Notes under the pieces: model-generated
Told to the model about the DNA's origin: nothing
The model's input: the letters and a program-made list of their open reading frames with translations, nothing else
Database searches by the model: none
Part shown: positions 48,227 through 57,589 of the stretch, one piece after another
How the letters are laid out: each line of letters begins with the position of its first letter
Position numbering within the stretch: the stretch's first letter is position 1
Translations under genes and position numbers: made by a program
Assembly: GCF_003287935.1 (NCBI RefSeq)
Contig: NZ_CP030287.1
Location: forward strand, 5,225,022-5,289,021
Length of the DNA stretch: 64,000 nucleotides
Source: Streptomyces sp. ICC1
GTDB lineage: Bacteria; Actinomycetota; Actinomycetes; Streptomycetales; Streptomycetaceae
Direction: 5' to 3'

Positions 48227-51200
48227 GGCCCACGCTCCTCGGTGCGTTCGGCCAGGGCCAGCAGCTGCGTGAGCACCCGCCGGTCCCTCCCCGGGTGGGC
48301 CCACTTCTCGGCGGCGAGCATCTGCTGGGCGAAGCACAGGGCCGTGCGGTCGGCCGTCCCCCGCAACTGCTCCGTCAGGTCCGGTGGCGCGTCCTCCTCG
48401 GGCAACTCCACCAGCTGGTAGGCCGCGTCCCGGCAAAGGTCCCAGGTGGCGGCAGGGCGCCCTTCCGGTGAGGTCCGGTCCGCTTCGCGGGCCTCCCCCC
48501 ACACTCCCGAGAAGCCTCCCTCCGCCACCAGCTCCGCCACCGGCAGGGCGCACAGGCAGGGCGCAGGCCTGCCTGCCCAGATACGGGCGCAGCCCTGGAA
48601 GGGTCCCGGCCCGCCGCCTTGGAGGGCGAGCAGCACGAGTCGCAGTCTGGCCACCTCGTCCGAGGTCGCCACGCCCGCCAGGTGTCCCGTCAGCGCCGCG
48701 TCGAGCAGTACCGCGACTTCCCTGACCTCGGCGTACGTCCACCCCGCTCGCGCGCCGCGAACGTCGGCGAGGTGCCATGCGCCGTGCCGGGCCAGACAAC
48801 CGAGCAAGGCCTGACGGTCCAGGTCACGCGGTCGGCCCGGCTCGACCAGGGCCTCCACGTCCCGCCAGGCGCGTTGCAGACCGTTCTGGTTCAGGACGGC
48901 CGAGAGTGCCACCCGCCCCAGCGCCCGCACCACCGCCGGTACCAGCAGGACGGACCGCGCCGCCGCGCACGCGGGCGCCGAGGCCAGACAGCGGTGGTCG
49001 CAGGCCACCGAGGCCGACAGCAGCTCGGACTGCTCTCCGTGGGCGGGGTGCGAGGCCATGTGTTCGCGCACCTCCGGGTGCGACGGCCAGGTCCCCGAAC
49101 CGCCCTTGGACCGTGGCACCTGGATCAGCAGCGGGGCGTCCTCACCGTCGGTGAAGACCGCTGCGCGACCGATGGGCAGGGTGGCCAGGGCCAGGCTCTG
49201 CGCCGGCGTCATCGCCATGCTCGCGCCGAGCAGGTCCCGGTCGTCGCCGGCGACGATCCGGTGCACCACCTTGAGGTTGGTGTTCTTCAGGACGTCGGAC
49301 GCGAGCTTGGTCGGGACCTGATCGACGACCACGACGCCCTGCCCGTACGCACGGATCTCGGACAGCATGTGGGTGAAGGTCTCCACGGCCTTGCCCCGCG
49401 CGTCCGACTCGGCCTCCTCGCCCCGCCTGCCGCCTGCCGAGGCCCCGGCGAGGAGCCGGTGCGCCTCCTCGACCACCAGCAGGTGCCGCAGTCCCTCGGC
49501 GTCACCCTGGATGCGGCGGTGTTCGGCGAGGCGGATGAGCAGCAGGCCCATCATGAAGGCCTTGTCGTCGTCGTCCCCCATGCCTTCCAGCTCCAGGACG
49601 GTGGGCCGGGCGAGGAGCTCGTCCATCGACAAGGGGCGTCCGGAGTCGAGCATCCGGCCCTTTCCTCCGGTCCGCAGACTGTTCAGGCGGGTCCGCAGTG
49701 CCGCCCGCAGGTCGCTGGTGACCCGCTCCTCGTAGCCGAGGCGGGGGACCAGTTCCTCCACCTTGCGCACGAGGTCGGTGAGGGTGGGGAAGGCGAGGGA
49801 GCGGTCTCCGTCGGCGGCCAGCCGCCGGTTGGTTCCGGCGGTGATGTCCCAGCCCCGGTCGGCGTACACCTCGTGGAGGGACGCCTCCAGCACCTGGGGC
49901 AGCGGGGTCCACATGCCGAAGCTCACCTGGAAGACCGAGCGGAGCAGGTCCAGGTGCACCGCCACGGGAACCCCTTCGGGGACTTCGAAGGGGTTCAGGC
50001 GCAGCGGCGAGACGGTTTCGTTGCCGAGGGTGAACACCTGGAGCCGGCTGCCCAGTTCCTCGTCCCGGAGCAGCACCCGGTACTCCGTCTTGGCGGGTTC
50101 GAGGACCAGGAAGGGGACGTCGTGCCGGGCGGCGAGGCGCAGCAGGTGGAAGACCGTGTTGGTCTTGCCGGAGCCGGTGACGCCGGTGACGAAGGCGTGA
50201 CGGGTCAGCTGTGCGGCACGGATGCCGTACGGGACGGCGGTGACGCGCCGTCGTTCCACCACGGATCCGAGGAGCAGCGAGTCGGCGCTCACGGGCGGGG
50301 GCACGGTGTCGAAGTCGGGTACCTCCGTGATCGCGAACCCGTTGGTCTCCACGGTCGGCAGGTGCACGTAGGCCGCGAGCTGCGCGGAGCTGAGCAGCGA
50401 CTGGTGCTGGAAGGGGTGCCGGTACCGGCTCGATGCCGTGTCGGCCGACGGGTCCGGGTCCGGCAGCGCCCAGGAGCGGGTGAGCGCGGGCACCTCTTCC
50501 CGGTCCCAGACCCGCACCGGCTCGGGCAAGGAGCGCTCGCCGGAGAACAACCCCCGCCACAGGCTGGCGACCTGCGGGTAGCTCTCCTCGTCGCCCAGGA
50601 GGTACACGGCGGTGCGCCAGGCTCCGGTGCCCTGGGCGTCACCGAGGCTCTTCAGCTGGGCGGTGAGCAGATCGACGTAGTGGTCGGCGAGGGGGCTCGG
50701 TGCCCCGCCCAGTTTGGCGGCGGTCTGGGCCCTGCGCATCTGGTTGATGACCTGCAGTTTGAGGTTGCGCACCACCGCCTCGCCCACGGGCTGGGCGAGT
50801 ACCAGCGCCGACCAGCGGGCCTGCCCGAGTGCGCGCAGGAGCCGATCGACCTGGCGGACGCCGTCGTTCTCGTCCGGGGGTTTGGCGGTCGGGACGCCGA
50901 GCGCGAGACCGCCGCGCGCCCACGGGCCGGCGGCTGTTGCCGGCTCGTGGGCATCGTCGCTGCCGGGGCCTCCGTCGGTCAGGTCGAGGACGGGGTACAG
51001 GGTGCGCAACGCGCTCTCCAGGACACGGCGGTTGCGCGCGACGACCGCCGGGGCGCCCCCGGCGGGCAGCCAGGTCCCGAAGCGGATGCGGGCGCGGCCG
51101 GACTCCGCGCCGATCTCGAACGCGAGGGGGACCTTGCACTGGTAGAGGCTGACCAGCAGGTCCCGGGTGGGGGGTGCGGCAGCGGAACCGTCGATGCCGC

Positions 51201-51384
51201 TCACTTGTGGGTCGGGGCGTACGGCCGCGCCCTTGTGCAGCCGTCCGATGCCGTTGACGCGCATGAGGTCGCGCAGGTCCGCGGGTGCCTCGGTGAACCG
51301 GGCTCCGGGGCCGGGTCGCGGAGGCTCGAAATCCGCGCGCTGGAGGTGGTCAAGGTCCTCGGCGGTGAGTTCTTCGATCCCCAT
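48223..51384 (-). CDS. HerA/DUF87-type ATPase
   Basis: A 1053-aa ATPase of the HerA/FtsK superfamily. Walker A is GVTGSGKTNTVFHLL (Lys at about 407). Walker B with the catalytic acid is HLLVVEEAHRLLAG, and a further motif is GVVVVDQVPTKL. The first 370 residues are an N-terminal domain with no recognised motif. After about 800 comes a Cys-containing, helical C-terminal extension (CDHRCLASAPACAAA) absent from plain HerA. HerA proteins pump DNA or drive protein complexes and recur in antiphage systems. No NurA nuclease is beside it. ATG at 51384 has AGGGG 9 nt upstream. Confidence 0.85.
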   Translation of the reverse strand: MGIEELTAEDLDHLQRADFEPPRPGPGARFTEAPADLRDLMRVNGIGRLHKGAAVRPDPQVSGIDGSAAAPPTRDLLVSLYQCKVPLAFEIGAESGRARIRFGTWLPAGGAPAVVARNRRVLESALRTLYPVLDLTDGGPGSDDAHEPATAAGPWARGGLALGVPTAKPPDENDGVRQVDRLLRALGQARWSALVLAQPVGEAVVRNLKLQVINQMRRAQTAAKLGGAPSPLADHYVDLLTAQLKSLGDAQGTGAWRTAVYLLGDEESYPQVASLWRGLFSGERSLPEPVRVWDREEVPALTRSWALPDPDPSADTASSRYRHPFQHQSLLSSAQLAAYVHLPTVETNGFAITEVPDFDTVPPPVSADSLLLGSVVERRRVTAVPYGIRAAQLTRHAFVTGVTGSGKTNTVFHLLRLAARHDVPFLVLEPAKTEYRVLLRDEELGSRLQVFTLGNETVSPLRLNPFEVPEGVPVAVHLDLLRSVFQVSFGMWTPLPQVLEASLHEVYADRGWDITAGTNRRLAADGDRSLAFPTLTDLVRKVEELVPRLGYEERVTSDLRAALRTRLNSLRTGGKGRMLDSGRPLSMDELLARPTVLELEGMGDDDDKAFMMGLLLIRLAEHRRIQGDAEGLRHLLVVEEAHRLLAGASAGGRRGEEAESDARGKAVETFTHMLSEIRAYGQGVVVVDQVPTKLASDVLKNTNLKVVHRIVAGDDRDLLGASMAMTPAQSLALATLPIGRAAVFTDGEDAPLLIQVPRSKGGSGTWPSHPEVREHMASHPAHGEQSELLSASVACDHRCLASAPACAAARSVLLVPAVVRALGRVALSAVLNQNGLQRAWRDVEALVEPGRPRDLDRQALLGCLARHGAWHLADVRGARAGWTYAEVREVAVLLDAALTGHLAGVATSDEVARLRLVLLALQGGGPGPFQGCARIWAGRPAPCLCALPVAELVAEGGFSGVWGEAREADRTSPEGRPAATWDLCRDAAYQLVELPEEDAPPDLTEQLRGTADRTALCFAQQMLAAEKWAHPGRDRRVLTQLLALAERTEERGP

Positions 51385-51415
51385 GGTCGATGCCCCTGGA
51401 TGTCTCCGAGCGCGG

Positions 51416-52030
51416 TCAGGTGGGAAAGTCCGACGGCGGCCAGTCCGGCGGCGGCCCCGTGGGTGCGGTGATGAGCTGGAAGGCGATGTAGGCGATCCAC
51501 AGCACGATGGCGGCGAAGAAGACACCGGCGATGACGAGGAGGACCTTCGGGATTCCCTTGGCGGTGACGACCGCGCCGGTCGTCTCGTTCTCGACGCGCT
51601 TGACGCGGAAGGTTCCGGCCTTCATCGTGCCGTGGGCACGCACCCAGTCGCCTTCGCCGAGTCCGCCCTCGAAGGAGATGCCGCGCATCTCGACCGGGAC
51701 GAGCGTCACCCGCTGTCCCGCGGCGTCGTAGCGCTCCAGGCGGAAGGTCCACACCGACTCGTATTCCGATTGCCCGCGCTGCTCGGTACGCGCTTGGAGA
51801 TTGCGCACCTGTCCCTCGACCGTGTGCCCGGCCGGTACCACCAGCTGGCGCGGGACGTCCTCGCGGCGCGGAACGTCTTCGTGTCGGGGAGGGTCCTCGT
51901 GGCGGGGCCCGACCTCGTGGCAGGGGGGCGGGGTGGCGGCGTGCGCGCCCGCGGGAGGCAGGACCGCGGTGACGCCGAGCAGGGCGGCGATGAGGGCCGT
52001 GCGGCGGAAGATCATCATGCCATGTGACAT
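51416..52030 (-). CDS. Secreted or membrane-anchored protein with C-terminal helix
   Basis: A 204-aa protein: N-terminal signal (FRRTALIAALLGVTAVLPP), a short His/Glu/Asp/Pro-rich repeat (PRHEDPPRHEDVPRRED), a beta-rich domain (VEGQVRNLQAR... GDWVRAHGTMKAGTFRVKRVEN) reminiscent of an OB fold, then one strong C-terminal membrane helix (VLLVIAGVFFAAIVLWIAYI). It lies 31 bp before the HerA-like gene on the same strand and is likely its membrane partner. The start is uncertain between ATG 52030 and ATG 52018, and neither has a clear ribosome site. Confidence 0.7.
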   Translation of the reverse strand: MSHGMMIFRRTALIAALLGVTAVLPPAGAHAATPPPCHEVGPRHEDPPRHEDVPRREDVPRQLVVPAGHTVEGQVRNLQARTEQRGQSEYESVWTFRLERYDAAGQRVTLVPVEMRGISFEGGLGEGDWVRAHGTMKAGTFRVKRVENETTGAVVTAKGIPKVLLVIAGVFFAAIVLWIAYIAFQLITAPTGPPPDWPPSDFPT

Positions 52031-52200
52031 TACACAGAAGGGGTGTTGGCAGGGCAGGCGATTTCGGGGCAAGCGCGGGACACGACCGGCCAACGCCGGC
52101 CGCCGGGCCGCGTCCGGCTCCCCGGTTCCCCGACGGCCCGGGCGGGGGAGAGGGTGTGGGGTAAGACGTCGCCGCTACCGGGGAGCGCTGACCGCCGGGT

Positions 52201-52785
52201 CTACGGGGCGGGCTTGTCAGGCGGTGGCACCAGCGCGGGCAGGAGCGTGGCGATGACCGTCTCCATGTACGCCTCCGGCAGGGGGCGGGTGCGCAGGAGC
52301 CAGGTGTGGTAGATCGGCCCGTAGAGGAGTTCGACCGCCATTTCGAGGTCGAGGTCGGCGCGGATCTGCCCGGAGTCGCGGGCTTTGGCGAGGCGGGCGA
52401 CACACGCGTCGATGGAGACCCGCAGGATGCGGGTGACCCCCTCCGCCGCGTCCTCATCGGATTGTGCGGCGCCGATCAGCCCGCGCCAGATCGTGCCGAA
52501 CGCCGTATTGAACAGTTGCATGACGCTTGAGGTTTGAGCGACCAGATCCGCACGGATGTCACCGGTATCGGGAAAGCCGGCGGCGGCATCCCGAGCATTC
52601 TCGACACCCTCGATGAGGATGGCGGCTTTGGACGGCCACCACCGGTAGATGGTCGTCTTGCCGACACCCGCTCGGGCCGCGATCCCCTCGATCGTGATCG
52701 AGGCGAAACCCCGCTCGGCGCAGAGGCCGACAGCGGCCTCGATGATGGCCTGACGGGACTGTTCGCTGCGGATCGCGGGGGGCAC
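52201..52785 (-). CDS. TetR-family regulator
   Basis: A 194-aa repressor. The N-terminal helix-turn-helix is typical (GFASITIEGIAARAGVGKTT followed by IYRWWPSK), and the C-terminal domain is of the TetR_C type with an acidic LDLEMAVELLYGPIYH helix. It starts with GTG at 52785. It is divergent from a decayed serine hydrolase gene, with a candidate operator in between, so it probably once controlled that gene and itself. Confidence 0.9.
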   Translation of the reverse strand: MPPAIRSEQSRQAIIEAAVGLCAERGFASITIEGIAARAGVGKTTIYRWWPSKAAILIEGVENARDAAAGFPDTGDIRADLVAQTSSVMQLFNTAFGTIWRGLIGAAQSDEDAAEGVTRILRVSIDACVARLAKARDSGQIRADLDLEMAVELLYGPIYHTWLLRTRPLPEAYMETVIATLLPALVPPPDKPAP

Positions 52786-52861
52786 GGACCGACTCTATCC
52801 GAGTGCAACGCTACGTCTCGTGTTGACAGCGTCCCGGTCCAGCCGCACACTGATGACGCAA

Positions 52862-52878
52862 CGATCCGTTTCGTATCG
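52862..52878. promoter_or_regulatory. Candidate TetR operator
   Basis: CGATCCG-TTT-CGTATCG is a 17-bp inverted repeat with one mismatch per arm, located in the divergent region. A TTGACA at 52823-52828 upstream of it could be the -35 element of the rightward promoter, with CACACT about 17 nt further as a poor -10. Confidence 0.6.
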
Positions 52879-52950
52879 ATTGCTTAGCGGGGGCGCCCCC
52901 GGTACCCGTACCCACGGGTACCGGAACGGCGCCCACCGGATCTGACACCT

Positions 52951-53630
52951 CAAGACGCCGTGCAACACAGCTGCTCCAAGACCATGACCTCGGCGCTGAT
53001 CCAACTCCTCGTCCAGGACGGCAAGGTCCGCCTCACCGACCCGGTGTCCGACTACGTGCCGGGTGTGCCCAACGGCGCGAGGATCACCCTCGCCGAGCTG
53101 CTGGAGATGCGCAGCGGGCTGTACGACTACACCGACGCGCCCGAGTTCCGGCGGCCGCCCGCTCGCCCAGCAGTTCAGGGACGGGCTGTTCACCCCGCTC
53201 GGCCTATCCGGCACCTCGCTCCCGGGTACCCGTGACACCTCCCTGCCCGCGCCGTACGCGCACGGCTACATGTCCGGAGGTTCCGCGCACGCCGTGACCG
53301 ACGAGCCGTACCCCGCCGACGTACGGGCCGCGGCCCGCTCGGGGAAGCTGAAGCCGCTGGACTACACCCACCAGAACCCCTCCTACGCCACCGCCGCGGG
53401 CGGCGCCCTCTCGACGGCGGACGACATGGCCGCCTGGATCAAGGCGCTCGCTACGGGCGAGGTCGTCGACCCCGCCTCCCAGAAACGCAGGCTCGACAGC
53501 CCGCGGCCCCAGGATCCGGCCGCTCCCGAAGCAACCAGGTCTACGCGGGGGTCTCCTACCCCACCGTCACCGACCACGACGACCCCGGCCGGCAGGGGCC
53601 GGGCGGTTCCTGACCGCCCTCGAGCCGTCC
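52951..53630 (+). pseudogene. Beta-lactamase-family serine hydrolase, decayed
   Basis: Pieces of an S12 serine hydrolase are in two frames. CSKTMTSALIQLLVQDGKVR and AELLEMRSGLYDYTD (frame of 52960) pair with AQQFRDGLFTPLGLSGTSLP, LPAPYAHGYM and YATAAGGALSTADDMAAW (frame of 53063). Between DAPEF and LAQQF a large segment holding the YxN motif is missing, and the C-terminal HxG part is also lost. The signal peptide is absent. It lies downstream of the candidate TetR operator. Confidence 0.75.
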
Positions 53631-53636
53631 CTCAGG

Positions 53637-54266
53637 TCAGGCGCGTCGTGTCGCGTAGCAGAAGAAGTGCTCCTCGGGCCCCGCGAGGGGGTCTGCGGGT
53701 ACGAAGGACGAGGTGTGATGGTGGAGCACCTCCAGGCCGGCCGCCGTCAGCTGCCGCAGGTGCTGGTCCGCGGACAGGCTGCTGACGGTCACCGGATGGC
53801 CCATCCACTCGATGTCCAGCTCCCGGATGTCTCCCGGGACCGTGGCCAGCACGAGGTACCCGCCCGGCGCGACCCAGGACGCCATCCGGTCGAGGGCCGC
53901 CGCGATGTCCGGCTGGTCCATGACCAGGAGCGGGAAGAAGGAGCACACGGCGTCGAAGCCGACCGCCTGGGGCACGTACGTGCGTACGTCGGCCTGCTCG
54001 AAACGCGCCCCCGGAATCCGGGCACGGGCCGTCTCGACCATGGCCGCCGAAACGTCGATCCCGGTCACGGCGTGCCCGGCACGGACGAGCACCTCCGCCG
54101 TGGGCCTGCCGGTGCCGCTGCCCACGTCCAGCACCCGGGCCCCGGCGGGCAGCCGCCCCACGAGCCAGTCCAAGGCCTCCAACTGATCGGGCACGGTCCC
54201 GAACAGGTCCTCGTACCGTTCACCCAGCGCATCGAACACCTCGGCCGCGCTCTTGCGTCGGGTCAT
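53637..54266 (-). CDS. SAM-dependent methyltransferase
   Basis: A 209-aa class I methyltransferase. Motif I is VLDVGSGTGRPTAEV near residue 45, followed by VTGIDVSAAMVETAR and the post-motif FDAVCSFFPLLVM. Substrate is unknown. ATG at 54266 is preceded by GAGGTGGGG. It is on the same strand as the biosynthetic operon but separated from it by 163 bases, so membership in that cluster is possible but unproven. Confidence 0.88.
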   Translation of the reverse strand: MTRRKSAAEVFDALGERYEDLFGTVPDQLEALDWLVGRLPAGARVLDVGSGTGRPTAEVLVRAGHAVTGIDVSAAMVETARARIPGARFEQADVRTYVPQAVGFDAVCSFFPLLVMDQPDIAAALDRMASWVAPGGYLVLATVPGDIRELDIEWMGHPVTVSSLSADQHLRQLTAAGLEVLHHHTSSFVPADPLAGPEEHFFCYATRRA

Positions 54267-54429
54267 GTTCCCCACCTCGTCTCGGCTGCTGCCACGCTAC
54301 CCGCGGGCCACCTCGACCCGGCACCCCCGCTCTCCCCCTTTGTCCCTGTCGGCCGGTCGGCCAGACCGGGTTGTGAGTTCATCGTGCCGCGGCCCCCGGC
54401 GCGGACCGCCGGGGGCCTCTCGGGGCCGC

Positions 54430-55326
54430 TCAGCGCAAGGCTGTGGTCCGGCTCGGCGCGTGGACCAGCCTGGTGTACGCCTCCGCCAGAGCGGTCGTCG
54501 TCCTGCCCACCGTGAACTCGTTCGAGTCGATGGCGCGGACGGGCTGAACCTCGTAGGCGGTGCCCGTGAGGAAACACTCGTCGAAACCGCCGAGTTCCTC
54601 GGGGCGGATATGCCGTTGCACCACGCGGATCCCGAGCTCACACGCCAACCCGAGCACGGTCGCCCGGGTGATGCCCGCGAGGAAGCAGTCCGCGACGGGG
54701 GTGTGCAGCTCATCACCGTCGACGAAGAAGATGTTGGCTCCCGTGGCCTCGGCGACGTGGCCGCGGTAATCGAGGAGCAGCGCGTCGTCGAAGCCGGCGG
54801 CGTCGGCAGCGTCCCGTGCCATGGTGCAGATGTTGTACAAGGACGCCGCTTTGGCCCGGACGGGCGCGGTGTCCGGATGGGGGCGCCGCCAGCGGGAGGT
54901 GCCCAAACGGATGCCGGCGTTCTTGGCATCGGCGGAGAAGACGTGCGGCCACTCCCACGTGGCGATCGCCACGTGGACGGAGACGCCGGCGCCGGACACG
55001 CTGATCTGCTCGCTGCCGCGCCATGCCACCGGCCGGACGTAGCCGTCGCGGATGCCTTGTCTGTCGACGAGTTCGAGCGTCGCCTCCTCCAGCTCGGTGA
55101 CGGAGAAGGGGATGCGGAAGCCCAGCTCGAGCGCTGACTCGTGAAGCCTCTGCGAGTGCTCGGTCAGCTTGAAGACGTGGCCGTCGTAGACCCGTTCCCC
55201 CTCGAATACCCCACCGCCGTAGTGGAGTCCGTGGGTCAGTACGTGCAGGCGGGCGTCCCGCCAGGGTACGAAGCGGCCGTCGAGCCAGATGTGTCCGTCG
55301 CGGTCGTCGAGCGCCGCAGCGGTCAC
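54430..55326 (-). CDS. Class IV (IlvE-like) PLP aminotransferase
   Basis: A 298-aa aminotransferase of fold type IV. THGLHYGGGVFEGERVY is the conserved substrate-side segment, and the probable PLP-binding Lys is in VRAKAASLYNICTMA near 155. The EATGANIFFVDGD and CFLTGTAYEVQPV segments are also typical. The family transfers amino groups to branched-chain or related 2-oxo acids. Its GTG overlaps the stop of the ATP-grasp gene (GTGA), so it is the last gene of the five-gene operon. There it probably aminates a pathway 2-oxo acid, the role BacF plays in bacilysin synthesis (inference). Confidence 0.88.
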   Translation of the reverse strand: MTAAALDDRDGHIWLDGRFVPWRDARLHVLTHGLHYGGGVFEGERVYDGHVFKLTEHSQRLHESALELGFRIPFSVTELEEATLELVDRQGIRDGYVRPVAWRGSEQISVSGAGVSVHVAIATWEWPHVFSADAKNAGIRLGTSRWRRPHPDTAPVRAKAASLYNICTMARDAADAAGFDDALLLDYRGHVAEATGANIFFVDGDELHTPVADCFLAGITRATVLGLACELGIRVVQRHIRPEELGGFDECFLTGTAYEVQPVRAIDSNEFTVGRTTTALAEAYTRLVHAPSRTTALR

Positions 55327-56606
55327 TGCTGTCCCTCCACGGGTGCGTAGTCGATACGGACGGTCTGCTCGATGGTGCGGTGGAACTCCTCGGCGTCCTC
55401 GGCGCACGGGTGGTGCGAGAGGATGAACGCCGGATAGCCGGTGAACTCCGGATAGGGCCGTACGACGTCACCCGGGTGCAGCATCTGGAGAACGTGGTCC
55501 ACCCGGGGGTCCTCGGCCAGTTCGTCGAGGCCGTGGATGGCCGTGATCCGTCCGGAGCCGCCGCAGGGCACGATGTAGTTGGCCGCGGCCCCGGTCGCCC
55601 GGGCGGGTTGCGCCGGCGGTCCGGGCAGGGGGCAGGGGTCGAGTCCCGCGGCAATGCGTAGTGAGTCCGCCGCCAGGTCGGCTCCGGTGACGTGTGCGGC
55701 GATGTAGTGGGAAACGCCGGAGCCGCCGACCCGGGCGCCGAGTTCCAGCAGGTAGGGACGTCCGCCGTCGCGCAGCCGCAGTTCGGTGTGGGTCGGGCCG
55801 TCGGTGACCCCGAGGGCGCCGTGGGCGGCGACGACCTCGCGCACCAGGTCTTCCTGCACGTGGGGCGGGAGCGGAGCCGGTGCCTGGTAGATGCCCTCTT
55901 CGAAGTGCGGGCCGACCGGCTGGCCCTTGTAGCCGATGGACAGCACCTGCACCTCGCCGCGGTGGGCGAGGGACTCCACGGCGAATTCCGGGCCGTCCAG
56001 GTACTCCTCCACGACCAGACCCGCGACGTGGCTCAGGTTGTCCCGGCAGATCTGCCAGACCTCTTCGACGACGGCACGGAGCTGCTGCGGGCCATCGGCC
56101 TTGGTCACGCCGAGGCTGGAGAAGCCGTTGGCCGGCTTGACCACCACCGGAAACGTGAGACGGGCGGCGTCGGCCCACTGGCCCGGGTCGTCGAGGACGA
56201 CGAAGTCCGGTACGTTCAGCCCCGCTTCGGCCAGCCGGCGACGCATGATCCGTTTGTCCTGCACGGCCCTGGCCGTCTCGCTGCCGAGCCCCGGAAGGCC
56301 GAGTGCTTCGGCCGCGTCAGCGACGAAGGGCACCGCGGGGTCGTACAGCGTCGTGATGCCGTCGAACGGGGCGTTCTCGTGACGTTCCCGCAGGATGCCC
56401 AGTGCCTTGGCCGGATCGCCCTCCACGTCCAGGGGGAGGACCTCCACCACGGCGGGAGGCAGCCGGTCCGGGGACACGGACTCGTCGGGGCGCGGGACCA
56501 GCACGATGTCGATGCCGGCCCGGTGCGCGCCTTCGAAGATCCAGGGCAGCGAAAGTCGCTGGTAGACCAAGACGATGACGGGGCGTGAGGGGTGCAGTTT
56601 CGTCAC
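55323..56606 (-). CDS. ATP-grasp amino-acid or peptide ligase
   Basis: A 427-aa ATP-grasp enzyme. FPVVVKPANGFSSLGV carries the ATP-binding Lys, VVEEYLDGPEFAVESL the adenine side, and GPTHTELRLRDGGRPYLLELGARVGG the Mg-binding Glu/Asn-type loop. This closely follows the carboxylate-amine ligase pattern of L-amino acid ligases such as BacD. It should activate a carboxylate as acyl phosphate and join it to an amine. GTG at 56606 overlaps the exporter stop, and its own stop overlaps the aminotransferase start. Substrates are unknown. Confidence 0.87.
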   Translation of the reverse strand: MTKLHPSRPVIVLVYQRLSLPWIFEGAHRAGIDIVLVPRPDESVSPDRLPPAVVEVLPLDVEGDPAKALGILRERHENAPFDGITTLYDPAVPFVADAAEALGLPGLGSETARAVQDKRIMRRRLAEAGLNVPDFVVLDDPGQWADAARLTFPVVVKPANGFSSLGVTKADGPQQLRAVVEEVWQICRDNLSHVAGLVVEEYLDGPEFAVESLAHRGEVQVLSIGYKGQPVGPHFEEGIYQAPAPLPPHVQEDLVREVVAAHGALGVTDGPTHTELRLRDGGRPYLLELGARVGGSGVSHYIAAHVTGADLAADSLRIAAGLDPCPLPGPPAQPARATGAAANYIVPCGGSGRITAIHGLDELAEDPRVDHVLQMLHPGDVVRPYPEFTGYPAFILSHHPCAEDAEEFHRTIEQTVRIDYAPVEGQQ

Positions 56607-57589
56607 GGCGTACTTCTTTCGGGCTTGGTCGGGATCGGGGGCTGGTCGTGCTCCGCGGCCGGCACGCGGACCGGTGCGACCGTCATCCACACCCCCGCCG
56701 AGCACAGTGCGAGGAAGAGGAGGGAGACGAGTCCGGGGGCGTCCGCCGCGCCTCGTGCCCACTCTCCGAGGCGCACCAGGAACGGCACCACCAGTGCGAC
56801 GGACGAGGTGAACAAGGGGCCCTTGCGCAGGATCAGTTCATGGGAGATGACGAAGACGGGGGCGGTGAGCAGCGCACCGAGCACCGCGACTCCCGCCCAC
56901 TGGGCCGCGCTGATGGTGCCGAGCGGCACGGATACGGATGCGGTCAGGCCGAGCATGACCGTGGCCGCGCCGGTGACCGCCGGAAGGCCGGCGAGCGGCG
57001 GGACGTCGGCCATGTGCTTGCGGTAGACGTAGCCGTACAGGGCGTACGCGAACGTCCCGGCCAGGGCGAGGGCGACCCCGGACACGAGGAGTCCGCCTCC
57101 GCCGCCGGTACTCGCCGGGCCGGCGTCCAGCGCATAGCCCAGGGCCGCCGCCACGGCGAGCACGGTGCCCAGGACCCGGCGGACGCCTGCCTGTTCGCGG
57201 AAGGCGACGATGCCGATGACGAAGGTGATGCAGGGCAGGAGGGACACCACGAGGCCGACCCGGGAGGCGCCGATCCGGTCGACGCCGAGCAGCGTTCCCG
57301 TGTAGTACGCGAAGAAGCCCAGGAACGCCAGCAGCACGACGGCCCGGTGCCGGCCGCCGGTGAGCCGTATCGCCGTCCACGTCCGCGGCCGCAGCGCGGC
57401 GATCGCGCCGATGACGAGGAAGCTCGCCGCGGTGCGGCCGGCCGCGACGGCCAGGGGCGGGGTGTCGCTGACCAGCTTGCCGGAGACCACCCATCCCGCG
57501 GCCAGGAGCAGCACCATGAGGCAGGACAGGGCCGGGGTGCCGAGGCGGGCGCTCCAACGACTCTCACCGTCATGAGGCGGGCTCACCAT
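56603..57589 (-). CDS. EamA/DMT-family transporter, probable product exporter
   Basis: A 328-aa membrane protein with about ten helices in two EamA halves (ALSCLMVLLLAAGWVVSGKL in the first, LVSGVALALAGTFAYALYGY in the second). This family exports amino acids and small metabolites. Being embedded in the operon, it is the likely efflux or self-protection route for the product, as BacE is for bacilysin (inference). ATG 57589 overlaps the preceding stop by 7 bp. GTG one codon later would give a GTGA overlap like the other junctions. Confidence 0.88.
   Translation of the reverse strand: MVSPPHDGESRWSARLGTPALSCLMVLLLAAGWVVSGKLVSDTPPLAVAAGRTAASFLVIGAIAALRPRTWTAIRLTGGRHRAVVLLAFLGFFAYYTGTLLGVDRIGASRVGLVVSLLPCITFVIGIVAFREQAGVRRVLGTVLAVAAALGYALDAGPASTGGGGGLLVSGVALALAGTFAYALYGYVYRKHMADVPPLAGLPAVTGAATVMLGLTASVSVPLGTISAAQWAGVAVLGALLTAPVFVISHELILRKGPLFTSSVALVVPFLVRLGEWARGAADAPGLVSLLFLALCSAGVWMTVAPVRVPAAEHDQPPIPTKPERSTP

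Noticed and set aside
46604..48421. A 605-aa plus-strand frame opposite the repeat protein
   Set aside because: Val/Leu/Arg/Gly-rich antisense of the Thr/Asp repeats. The minus-strand gene has a ribosome site and a stop/start overlap with the ATPase gene.
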